This document shows positions 1-6,653 of a DNA stretch of 7,422 nucleotides, one piece after another. Numbering within the stretch: position 1 is the stretch's first letter; each line of letters opens with the position of its first letter. Origin of the DNA: Rickettsia typhi (lineage in GTDB: Bacteria > Pseudomonadota > Alphaproteobacteria > Rickettsiales > UBA1997); contig CAMASZ010000058.1 in assembly GCA_945861125.1 (NCBI GenBank), forward strand, positions 1 through 7,422, written 5' to 3'. Made by a program: the position numbers and the translations under genes. The notes beneath the pieces are model-generated. The model had not been told where the DNA came from and did not search any database. It saw only the letters and a list, made by a program, of their open reading frames with translations.

Positions 1-625
1 AAAGACCCCCCTCCCCTTGCTATAATCAATACATCAGGACGATTATTTTTTAATTTATTGAAATAATTTAGACCAGCAATAATTTCGTTAACTGATTTTT
101 CACCTTGAACCGCACTTGGATAAACCAAAATATGAGATGGACAACGCGAGGAAATTCTAACTTTAATATCTTCAATTACAGCTCCGGTTTCGGAAGTAAT
201 TAACCCAATAATTTTTGGAAAAAAAGGTATCTTTTTTTATATTTTATGTCAAATAACCCCTCATTCAATAGTTTCTGACGTCGCTTTTCTAGCATTTCAA
301 GAATAGCACCGATTCCGGATATCTCTAGCTTATCAACTATAATCTGATAATTCGATCTTCCTTCAAAAGTTGTTATTTTTCCTGAAGCACAGATTTCTAA
401 ACCATCAGCTACTACAAAATTAATTAAGGAAGCATTATTTTTAAAACATACTGCGGAAATTAAACTATCATTTTCTTTTAGATTAAAATATAAATGACCT
501 GCAGAAGATTTTTTAAAATTACTTACTTCTCCCTTGATACGAATGTATCCAAATGCATCTTCTATTATTAATTTAATTGATTTAGAAAATTGAGAAACTG
601 AATATTCTGGAATATTTGTTTTCAT
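1..625 (-). CDS. xseA: Exodeoxyribonuclease VII large subunit, frameshifted and cut by the window edge
   Basis: XseA is the catalytic large subunit of exonuclease VII, which works with several copies of XseB to degrade single-stranded DNA in repair. The start is the ATG at 625. Residues 1-105 look like the N-terminal OB-fold, with NIPEYSVSQ, RIKGEVSNF and GHLYFNLK segments. The frame stays normal to FDIKYKK near residue 130, then leaves the family sequence and stops at 200. Reading one base back at the A7 run (232-238, T7 on the plus strand) restores the family: IPFFPKIIGLITSETGA, then YPSAVQGE, then ARGGGS at the window edge. This second frame is open from 230 to 1. The remaining catalytic and coiled-coil parts lie outside the window. 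No good ribosome binding site precedes the ATG, but the start fits the family. The family call is secure. Whether the gene is a pseudogene, is rescued by slippage, or contains a sequencing error cannot be settled here. Confidence 0.88.
232..238 (-). other. A7 homopolymer at the xseA frameshift
   Basis: On the coding strand seven A residues are followed by G. The upstream frame reads TAT AAA AAA AGA TAC and ends at a TAA 30 bases on. A one-base insertion in the run, or a -1 slip on AAA AAA, gives TAT AAA AAA AAG ATA CCT. That joins KYKK directly to KIPFFPKIIG, the expected XseA sequence. Homopolymer runs like this are common sites of replication indels, polymerase slippage and sequencing error. 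Confidence 0.85.
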
Positions 626-770
626 TTATTTGTAAGTTTTTTATCAATTTATTAACAATTCTCACCTTTAAATTATAATAATATCAAATCCAATCTTTAA
701 AAGTTTTAAAAAAAAATTAAAATTCTAACTTCATATTTTTGGTAAAAAAATTTCTAAAAACTTTTTATTC

Positions 771-872
771 AGTCGCACTAAAGCGAGCGACACGAGCCTA
801 AGCTGTATGGATATACAGTTTCATTTTTTAAAATTTTTATCTCAAAAATCGTGTCGTTGCTTTAGCACGACT
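771..872. repeat. Imperfect inverted repeat, possible palindromic element or structured RNA
   Basis: The left arm is at 771-795 and the right arm at 849-872. Written in the same orientation, both arms start AGTCG, share CTAAAGC in the middle and end CGACACGA. They differ by a two-base mismatch, a one-base bulge and one more substitution. The arms flank a 53-bp interior that contains a second hairpin. The element is clearly richer in G and C than the surrounding DNA. In minus-strand RNA the two adjacent mismatches become G-U pairs, which gives 14 continuous base pairs at the base of the stem. It could be a dispersed palindromic element of the kind known from Rickettsia, a structured leader of xseA, a protein binding site or a terminator-like structure. 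No second copy is visible in this window. Confidence 0.75.
800..821. repeat. Small hairpin nested inside the larger palindrome
   Basis: CTGTAT (803-808) and ATACAG (813-818) are perfect reverse complements around a GGAT loop. The stem extends outward by one G-U pair and two A-T pairs on the plus strand, giving about nine pairs. It lies within the left part of the interior of the 771-872 inverted repeat, so the whole could fold as a branched structure. Confidence 0.6.
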
Positions 873-998
873 AGTAAGTATTTTGTTATAATTTTATTTA
901 AAGATGGAATTTGGTATTAGAGTGAATTTATAATATTCATTTTATAATAAAAATATTTGCTAATTTAGCAATTATTAGATACAATATACGATTAAAAA

Positions 999-1022
999 AA
1001 TTAGTTAAATTTAATTAGTTAA
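999..1022. repeat. Two 10-bp direct repeats just before the flavoprotein gene
   Basis: AATTAGTTAA occurs at 999-1008 and again at 1013-1022, a 14-base period, ending 13 bases before the ribosome binding site. It might be a regulator site, but low-complexity AT-rich DNA makes short repeats likely by chance. Confidence 0.3.
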
Positions 1023-1035
1023 TTGACAAAAATTT

Positions 1036-1041
1036 AAGGAG
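1036..1041 (+). promoter_or_regulatory. Strong ribosome binding site AAGGAG that decides the start
   Basis: AAGGAG matches the anti-Shine-Dalgarno sequence well. Its last G is also the first base of the GTG codon at 1041, so it cannot serve that codon. The in-frame TTG at 1047 lies five bases downstream, which is normal spacing. This favours TTG 1047 as the true start. Confidence 0.65.
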
Positions 1042-2453
1042 TGGCTTTGAATAAAGAGATCAAATCATACAAAATTTCTGGGGTTGAAACTTTACCAATA
1101 GTTGAAGGTGGCAAGGGAGTTGGAATCACTAACGGAATAACCGCTGGACACTTCGCAAAATCGGGAGCAGTAGGAACATTCTCCGGAGTTAATGCTGACT
1201 ACATTGATGAAAATAACAAACTAATTCCATTGGAATATAAAACTCACACAAGAAGAGAGAGGCACGAAGAGTTAATTTCATACTCAATAAAGGGTGGCAT
1301 CTCTCAAGCAAAAATTGCTCATGATATTGCAAAAAATAATGGCAGAATACACATGAACATCTTGTGGGAGATGGGTGGAGCTGAAAAGGTTCTTAACGGA
1401 GTTTTAGAAGGAGCAAAAGACTTAATTCATGGTATAACATGTGGAGCTGGAATGCCTTATCGTTTATCAGAAATTGCTGAAAGATACAAAGTATATTACT
1501 ATCCAATTGTCTCATCAATGAGAGCTTTTAGAGCTCTTTGGAAAAGAAGTTATCATAAAGCTAAAACCCTTCTAGGGGGAGTTGTCTATGAATGCCCATG
1601 GAGAGCTGGTGGACACAATGGTTTATCAAATGCTGAAGATCCAAACTCTTATCAAGATCCTTATCCAAGAGTTGCTGAATTGCGATCTTTTATGAACTCA
1701 ATTGGTTTAAATGAGGTTCCAATTATTATGGCAGGAGGAGTTTGGAATCTCGAAGAATTTGAAAATTGGCTTGATAATCCCGAAATTGGCCCGATAGTTT
1801 TTCAATTTGGAACTAGACCAATATTAACCCAAGAATATCCTATATCTGAAGCTTGGAAGAAAAAGCTTTTAAGTTTAAAAAAAGGAGATGTTTATCTCAA
1901 CAGATTTAGTCCAACGGGTTTTTATTCCTCGGCAATTGAAAACAATTTTATTCGAGAATTAAAGGAAAGAGAAATTCATCAAGTTGAGTATAGATCAAAA
2001 CCAATTGATAATTTTGATACCCCTATTCCTTTTGGTCAAAGAGGCCGTTTTGTTTATATAAAATCAGAAGATAAGTTAAAAGTTGATAATTGGATAAAAA
2101 ATGGTTTTACCGAAGGAATGAAAACACCAGATGAAACACTTATGTTCGTAGATAAATCAAAATCAATACAAATACTAACCGATCAGATAAATTGCATGGG
2201 CTGTCTAAGTCAATGTCGTTTTAGTAATTGGTCTGACAAAGAAGAAATGAACTATACAACCAATCGTAAAGCTGATCCAAGAAGTTTTTGTATCCAAAAA
2301 ACATTACAAGATGTACGCTACGGAATCGACATCGAGAATCAGCTTATGTTTTCTGGTCATAATGCTTATCGTTTTGCTCTCGATTCATTTTATCACAATA
2401 ACCATATCCCTACTATAAAAGAATTGGTAGATAGAATAATGACAGGAAAGTAA
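1041..2453 (+). CDS. Nitronate monooxygenase/FabK-like FMN oxidoreductase with a cysteine-bearing C-terminal extension
   Basis: This belongs to the 2-nitropropane dioxygenase-like TIM-barrel flavoproteins, which include nitronate monooxygenases and FabK/PfaD-type enoyl reductases. With the GTG at 1041 it has 470 residues; the TTG at 1047 would give 468 and fits the ribosome binding site better. Family signs are GGKGVGITNG near residue 23, ITCGAGMP at 132-139, the AGGHNG motif at 189-194, IIMAGGVW at 228-235 and FGTRP at 256-260. The barrel ends near residue 300. The remaining roughly 170 residues exceed the usual length of about 320-360 for simple nitronate monooxygenases. This part contains C-x2-C-x3-C (C385, C388, C392) and C417, a possible metal or Fe-S site. 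The gene ends 2 bp before pyrG, so the two are probably co-transcribed. The substrate cannot be read from the sequence, and an enoyl reductase or another flavin oxidoreductase is equally possible. Confidence 0.85.
   Translation: MALNKEIKSYKISGVETLPIVEGGKGVGITNGITAGHFAKSGAVGTFSGVNADYIDENNKLIPLEYKTHTRRERHEELISYSIKGGISQAKIAHDIAKNNGRIHMNILWEMGGAEKVLNGVLEGAKDLIHGITCGAGMPYRLSEIAERYKVYYYPIVSSMRAFRALWKRSYHKAKTLLGGVVYECPWRAGGHNGLSNAEDPNSYQDPYPRVAELRSFMNSIGLNEVPIIMAGGVWNLEEFENWLDNPEIGPIVFQFGTRPILTQEYPISEAWKKKLLSLKKGDVYLNRFSPTGFYSSAIENNFIRELKEREIHQVEYRSKPIDNFDTPIPFGQRGRFVYIKSEDKLKVDNWIKNGFTEGMKTPDETLMFVDKSKSIQILTDQINCMGCLSQCRFSNWSDKEEMNYTTNRKADPRSFCIQKTLQDVRYGIDIENQLMFSGHNAYRFALDSFYHNNHIPTIKELVDRIMTGK
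2444..2447 (+). promoter_or_regulatory. Ribosome binding site of pyrG inside the upstream gene
   Basis: AGGA within AGGAAAG lies eight bases before the pyrG ATG at 2456 and overlaps the last codons of the flavoprotein gene. This supports the chosen start and suggests coupled translation. Confidence 0.5.
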
Positions 2454-2455
2454 AA

Positions 2456-4066
2456 ATGACAAAAATAATTTTTATAACTGGCGGAGTAGTTTCTTCTTTA
2501 GGTAAAGGTTTAGCTTCTGCTTCTTTAGCTACACTTCTTCAAGCTCGAGGCTACTCGGTTAAACTGAGAAAACTTGATCCATATCTTAATATCGATCCTG
2601 GAACTATGAATCCTACTCAGCATGGAGAAGTTTTTGTTACCGAAGATGGTGCAGAAACCGATCTTGACCTTGGTCATTATGAAAGATTTACTGGAGTTGA
2701 TTGCAAAAAATCAGATAATGTTACCGCTGGACAAATATATCTTGAATTGTTATCTAAAGAAAGAAAAGGAGATTATCTTGGAGGCACAGTACAAGTAATA
2801 CCTCACGTTACCGATCTAATTAAAAAATTTATCATCAATGACATTAAAAAAACTGATTTTTTGTTATGTGAAATTGGGGGAACCGTTGGAGACATAGAAG
2901 CGCTACCATTTTTTGAAGCGATTCGTCAACTAGATTATGAAATGCCAAAACAATGTGCTTTTTTACACTTAACTCTTCTTCCTTATATTGAAAGTGCCAA
3001 TGAAATTAAAACCAAACCTACACAACATTCAGTTAAGGAGCTCAGATCAATTGGAATTCAACCAACTATAATTTTATGTAGAGCAGAAAGAGAAGTGAAT
3101 AATCATCATCTCGAAAAAATTGCTAAAATGTGCTCAGTGCCTATATCATCTGTAATTGCAGCACCCAATGTTAATAATATTTATGAGGCACCAATAGTAT
3201 ATCATAACAATGGCCTTGATACTGAAATTCTAAAGTTCTTTAATCTTAATCATAACAAAAAACCAAATCTAAAAAAATGGTATGAAATCAAAAATTCAAT
3301 AGAAAATCCAAAAGAAGAAGTAAATATTGCGATTGTTGGAAAATATATTGAATATCGTGATTCATATAAATCTCTACTAGAAGCAATAAATCATGGCGGT
3401 TTCTCATTAAAAGCAAAAGTAAATATAATTTGGATTAACGCAAGAAATAAAAATACCGAGTTGCCAAAAAACATTCATGCTATACTTGTTCCAGGTGGCT
3501 TTGGATCTAATGGCACTGAAGAAAAAATCAAAACTATACAAGAAGCAAGAATTAAAAAAATCCCTTTCCTTGGTATTTGCTTTGGCATGCAATTAGCAAT
3601 TATTGAATATGCCCGAAATGTTTTAAAAATTAATGATGCTACTTCTAGCGAAATATCAAAAAAAGGTAAATTCATCATTGATATAATGAATCATTGGCAA
3701 GACAAACTAGGTAAAGTTAAAAAAGTTAATAATAGCAATATAGGTGGAACCATGAGACTTGGAGCATATCCATGCCTTATAAAGCAAAATTCACTAGCTG
3801 AAAAAATATACAAAACAAATAAAATTAGTGAAAGACATCGTCATCGCTACGAAGTTAATATTAACTATAAAAAACAATTAGAAAAAGAAGGTTTAACTTT
3901 TTCTGGAACCTCTCCAGATGGCACATTAACTGAAATAATTGAAATAAAAAATCACCCATTTTTCATTGGCGTTCAATTTCATCCTGAATTAAAATCAAAG
4001 CCATTCTTAGCTCATCCCTTATTTACATCCTTTATAGCTAGTGCAATAGAATATAAAAATGCTTAA
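2456..4066 (+). CDS. pyrG: CTP synthase
   Basis: PyrG makes CTP from UTP using ATP and glutamine, the last step of de novo pyrimidine nucleotide synthesis in the cytoplasm. The 536 residues match the family length of about 540. The N-terminal amidoligase domain (about 1-267) has the near-invariant ITGGVVSSLGKG start with the ATP-binding loop at 13-18, LDPYLNIDPGTMNP at 40-53, TDLDLGHYERF at 68-78 and CEIGGTVGDIE at 138-148. The C-terminal glutaminase domain has VPGGFG at 345-350, GICFGMQ with the nucleophile C375, and GVQFHPE with H509 and E511, which completes the catalytic triad. RHRHRYEVN near 460-468 is also typical. All key residues are present, so the enzyme should be active. The start follows a plausible ribosome binding site, and the stop overlaps the next gene by 8 bp. 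pyrG usually neighbours secG, kdsA or eno in alphaproteobacteria, and none of them is here. Confidence 0.98.
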   Translation: MTKIIFITGGVVSSLGKGLASASLATLLQARGYSVKLRKLDPYLNIDPGTMNPTQHGEVFVTEDGAETDLDLGHYERFTGVDCKKSDNVTAGQIYLELLSKERKGDYLGGTVQVIPHVTDLIKKFIINDIKKTDFLLCEIGGTVGDIEALPFFEAIRQLDYEMPKQCAFLHLTLLPYIESANEIKTKPTQHSVKELRSIGIQPTIILCRAEREVNNHHLEKIAKMCSVPISSVIAAPNVNNIYEAPIVYHNNGLDTEILKFFNLNHNKKPNLKKWYEIKNSIENPKEEVNIAIVGKYIEYRDSYKSLLEAINHGGFSLKAKVNIIWINARNKNTELPKNIHAILVPGGFGSNGTEEKIKTIQEARIKKIPFLGICFGMQLAIIEYARNVLKINDATSSEISKKGKFIIDIMNHWQDKLGKVKKVNNSNIGGTMRLGAYPCLIKQNSLAEKIYKTNKISERHRHRYEVNINYKKQLEKEGLTFSGTSPDGTLTEIIEIKNHPFFIGVQFHPELKSKPFLAHPLFTSFIASAIEYKNA

Positions 4067-4595
4067 AAAAATTTTATTACTAACTTTACATTTAGGTTTT
4101 TATTCATGCGGATTTCAAATTATCTATAAAGATCAATATGATTTTAATTCTCTTAGTTATGATCTTGCTTCAATCATTATCGAAAAAGATCATGTTAGAC
4201 TAAATCAAGAATTTAGAAATAATCTATATGACATATTAAACCCAGATTATATAAAAGCTGAAACAAAATATATCTTATCACTAGATATATCATCGACGAT
4301 ATCTCCAACCTTTACAACGACAACTGGAGCATCTGGAAGAAATCAAGTTGAAATTAAAATCAAATATGTTTTAAAAGATATTAATACTAAAGAAAAAATT
4401 GCCGAAGGATATACCACTGCAAATGATAGTTACGATATTTCAGAGAATCGCTATGGAACTTATGTTGCTGAAGAATATGTTAAAAGCAATTTAACAAAAA
4501 TTATTGCTAAAAATATTAGAAATTTACTTGCTAATGATTTAATAGGAATTAGACGTAAAATTGAAGAAAATAACAATAAACTTTCTGAAGGATAA
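4059..4595 (+). CDS. lptE: LPS-assembly lipoprotein LptE-like protein
   Basis: LptE is an outer-membrane lipoprotein that plugs the LptD barrel and helps deliver lipopolysaccharide to the cell surface. The 178-residue protein starts with a short basic and hydrophobic leader (MLKKILLLTLHLGF) that ends in SCGF, with C17 as the likely lipidated cysteine. The CGF sequence after the signal is typical of LptE. The lipobox is weak because positions -3 and -2 are F and Y rather than L and A/S. The middle and end match alphaproteobacterial LptE in pattern: a TTTTGASGRNQVEIKIKYVL segment near 86-105, KDINTKEKIAEG, a SYDISENRYGTYVAEEYV segment, then a helix IIAKNIRNLL. The start overlaps the pyrG end by 8 bp with no clear ribosome binding site, so translation is probably coupled to pyrG. 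In many alphaproteobacteria lptE follows leuS and precedes holA, so this location is unusual. The call rests on pattern recognition of a divergent family. Confidence 0.75.
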   Translation: MLKKILLLTLHLGFYSCGFQIIYKDQYDFNSLSYDLASIIIEKDHVRLNQEFRNNLYDILNPDYIKAETKYILSLDISSTISPTFTTTTGASGRNQVEIKIKYVLKDINTKEKIAEGYTTANDSYDISENRYGTYVAEEYVKSNLTKIIAKNIRNLLANDLIGIRRKIEENNNKLSEG

Positions 4596-4741
4596 TACTG
4601 AATTTCCAGTAAATAAATGCACTATTTTAACCTAAAAATCAACAAAATATTTAAATTTTTACTGCGCAAAAACTCTTAATAATTTTAGCAACAATAGCAA
4701 TGTCGCAAATCAAGTTTAGAATTTAAATTTCTTATAAAAAT
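4596..4741. other. Convergent intergenic gap with no strong terminator
   Basis: This AT-rich gap separates the ends of the plus-strand and minus-strand operons. The only hairpin I see is TACTG/CAGTA at 4596-4600 and 4607-4611. It has a five-pair stem and no T-run after it on either strand, so it is not called a terminator. Transcripts may overlap here or end by a factor-dependent route. Confidence 0.5.
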
Positions 4742-5692
4742 TTAGAGATTGGAATTGGTATAGGTTCTGACTTTTTTTGGTAATACAAAAAAAGTATTCT
4801 CTTCAATTCCATTCATGTCACTAACTTTTATTTCTTCGTTAAACATTTTTTTAATTTCCAATATTACTTCCTGAACTAAAATTTCAGGTGCTGAAGCTCC
4901 AGCTGTTAATCCAATATTTTTAATATTTTTAAACCAGTCAAAATTTAAATCTTTAGCATCATTAATTAAATAAGATGGTAGACCTGATTCTTCGCCTAAA
5001 TCACGTAGTCGATTAGAGTTTGAAGAATTCTTTGCTCCAATTACTAGCAAAATATCTACAATTTTACACAAACTTCTAACGGCATCTTGACGGTTTTGCG
5101 TAGCATAACAAATATCTTTTGTTGCAAGGCCTTTTTTTAAATCCGAGAAACGATTTTCAAGAATCTCAACTATCTTTTTAGTATCATCTACACTTAAGGT
5201 TGTTTGAGTTACATAAGCAATTTTATGAGGATTTTTTACCATTACTTTTTTAGCATCTTCTTCATTGGTAACTAAAATTACTGATTTTTTAACACGCCCG
5301 CTAGTTCCTTCAACTTCTGGATGCCCTCGATGACCAATTAAAATAATTTCATAATCTTCTTCTTCATATTTCTTCGCTTCACGATGAACCTTGCTAACTA
5401 ATGGACATGTAGCATCAATAATATTAAGACCGCGATTAATTGCATCTTCTTCAACTTGATCAGAAACGCCATGGGCAGAAAAAATTGTAATTGCTCCAAT
5501 AGGAATTTGATCAACCTGATTAACAAAAATTGCACCTTTTTTTTTCAAAGACTCAACAACAAATTTATTATGAACAATTTCATGGCGAACATAAACAGGA
5601 GCTCCAAACTTAGCTATCGCCTTCTCAACTGTATCAATTGCTCTAGTTACTCCAGCACAAAAGCCGCGAGGTTTAGCAAGTATAATTTGCAT
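4742..5692 (-). CDS. ispH: 4-hydroxy-3-methylbut-2-enyl diphosphate reductase
   Basis: IspH (LytB) reduces HMBPP to IPP and DMAPP, the last step of the MEP isoprenoid pathway, using a [4Fe-4S] cluster in the cytoplasm. The 316 residues match the family length. The three cluster cysteines are C12 in PRGFCAGV, C96 in DATCPLV and C195 in DICYATQNRQ. Substrate-pocket motifs are also present: RHEIVHN with H41, FSAHGVS with H74, GHPEVEGT with H124 and E126, VTQTTLS near 161-167, SSNSNRL at 223-229 and GASAPE at 265-270. The tail NGIEENTFFVLPKKVR is the usual family end. The enzyme looks intact. Its ATG lies 2 bp after the nadA stop, so it is the last gene of a trpS-nadA-ispH cluster. No strong ribosome binding site is visible, and expression is probably tied to nadA translation. 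Confidence 0.98.
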   Translation of the reverse strand: MQIILAKPRGFCAGVTRAIDTVEKAIAKFGAPVYVRHEIVHNKFVVESLKKKGAIFVNQVDQIPIGAITIFSAHGVSDQVEEDAINRGLNIIDATCPLVSKVHREAKKYEEEDYEIILIGHRGHPEVEGTSGRVKKSVILVTNEEDAKKVMVKNPHKIAYVTQTTLSVDDTKKIVEILENRFSDLKKGLATKDICYATQNRQDAVRSLCKIVDILLVIGAKNSSNSNRLRDLGEESGLPSYLINDAKDLNFDWFKNIKNIGLTAGASAPEILVQEVILEIKKMFNEEIKVSDMNGIEENTFFVLPKKVRTYTNSNL

Positions 5693-5694
5693 AA

Positions 5695-6651
5695 TTATGA
5701 CATTTCTAACATTTTACGAAGAGGCTTTTCTGCTTGAATTCTTAACTCTTCTTCAAGTTTTAATTCACCACCAAATTTTGACTTATTACCATTTTTCATA
5801 ACATCATAAATTTTTTCTAAATTATTTAATTCCATATAGGGGCAGTTATTGCATGCAATACATCCTGAACTATTAATAAAAGGACAATCATAAAATTTTG
5901 CATCTGAATTAACTTTACGCATTTGATGTATAATATGAGGCTCAGTAAGAACTATAAACTCAGATCCTTGATTGACTTTAACAAAATTCAATAATGAAGA
6001 TGTTGAACCAACATGATGAGCATATTTTAATAAATCTTGAGGGCATTCAGGATGAGCAATAACAAGGGCTTTTTGATGTTTGGTAATTAATTTTATTAAT
6101 TCTCGTTCGCTAAAATTTTCATGAACTATACAACTACCATTCCATAAAATCATTTTACGATTTGTTTCTCTTTCAATATATCTCCCTAAATGCTGGTCTG
6201 GGGCAAATATTATTTCTTGATCAAGAGGAATTTTATCAATTATTTTTTTAGCATTAGTGGATGTAACAATAATATCTGACAGAGCCTTGATTTCAGCAGA
6301 ACAATTAATATAAGTAACAACTATAGAATTTTTATGTTTAGATTTAAAAATTGCAAAATCTTCAGCTTTACAAGATTCTTCTAGGCTACAGCCAGCTTTA
6401 AAATCTGGAATTAAAACTTTTTTTTGCGGTGATAATATTTTTGCTACTTCAGCCATAAATTTTACTCCACAAAAAACAATCATATCAGCATTAGTAGAGG
6501 CGGCTTTTCGAGATAAATCTAAAGAATCTCCAACGAAATCTGCAATATCTTGAACTTCTTGATCTTGATAAAAATGCGCCAGAATTACAGCGTTGTGCTT
6601 ATTCTTTAAAGCTATAATTTCTTTTTCAAAATTTATTAAAGATGAATTCAT
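5695..6651 (-). CDS. nadA: Quinolinate synthase
   Basis: NadA condenses iminoaspartate with dihydroxyacetone phosphate to form quinolinate, the precursor of NAD, using a [4Fe-4S] cluster. The 318 residues fit the family. Motifs in order are AHFYQDQEVQDIADFVGDS at 25-43, GVKFMAEVAKILSP at 62-75, AGCSLEESC at 86-94, FAPDQHLGRY at 149-158, WNGSCIVHE at 170-178, AHPECP at 199-204, GSTSSL at 215-220 and CIACNNCPYM at 264-273. By alignment from memory with E. coli NadA, the cluster ligands should be C88, C174 and C270, and all three are present. The ATG at 6651 begins 2 bp after the trpS stop, and the gene ends 2 bp before ispH. Its substrate is normally supplied by NadB or aspartate dehydrogenase and its product used by NadC, and neither gene is in the window. 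Its presence argues for at least partial de novo NAD synthesis. Confidence 0.98.
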   Translation of the reverse strand: MNSSLINFEKEIIALKNKHNAVILAHFYQDQEVQDIADFVGDSLDLSRKAASTNADMIVFCGVKFMAEVAKILSPQKKVLIPDFKAGCSLEESCKAEDFAIFKSKHKNSIVVTYINCSAEIKALSDIIVTSTNAKKIIDKIPLDQEIIFAPDQHLGRYIERETNRKMILWNGSCIVHENFSERELIKLITKHQKALVIAHPECPQDLLKYAHHVGSTSSLLNFVKVNQGSEFIVLTEPHIIHQMRKVNSDAKFYDCPFINSSGCIACNNCPYMELNNLEKIYDVMKNGNKSKFGGELKLEEELRIQAEKPLRKMLEMS

Positions 6652-6653
6652 GG

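Larger units (their letters stand above)
626..1040. other. Divergent intergenic region, 415 bp, without a gene
   Basis: This stretch separates the divergently read xseA and the flavoprotein gene, so it should hold both promoters and 5' leaders. It is very AT-rich apart from a GC-richer palindrome at 771-872. I see no open frame that looks like a protein and no tRNA. TATAAT-like hexamers occur on the plus strand near 887, 929 and 943, but none has a good -35 box at normal spacing. No promoter is called because such matches are expected by chance in this composition. Confidence 0.7.

Noticed and set aside
231..238. Canonical A AAA AAG programmed -1 frameshift signal in xseA
   Set aside because: The heptamer is in the wrong phase: the frame reads AAA AAA AGA, so a standard two-tRNA slip would not re-pair fully. 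Single-tRNA or polymerase slippage remains possible and is noted in the finding.
887..948. Three TATAAT hexamers upstream of the flavoprotein gene
   Set aside because: None has a convincing -35 box at 15-19 bases, and such hexamers are frequent by chance in this AT-rich DNA.
1023..1028. TTGACA, a perfect -35 hexamer
   Set aside because: It sits only eight bases before the ribosome binding site, so a promoter here would start inside the coding region; no TATAAT-like box follows at 16-18 bases.
3407..3678. Two overlapping minus-strand open frames of 61 and 67 codons
   Set aside because: Both lie antisense to the conserved glutaminase domain of pyrG and look like no known protein; they are shadows of that gene.
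4596..4611. TACTG/CAGTA hairpin after lptE as a terminator
   Set aside because: The stem is only five pairs and no T-run follows on either strand.
5456..5737. Plus-strand open frame of 93 codons
   Set aside because: It lies antisense to the conserved N-terminus of ispH and the end of nadA, with low-complexity N/S/R-rich sequence and no ribosome binding site.
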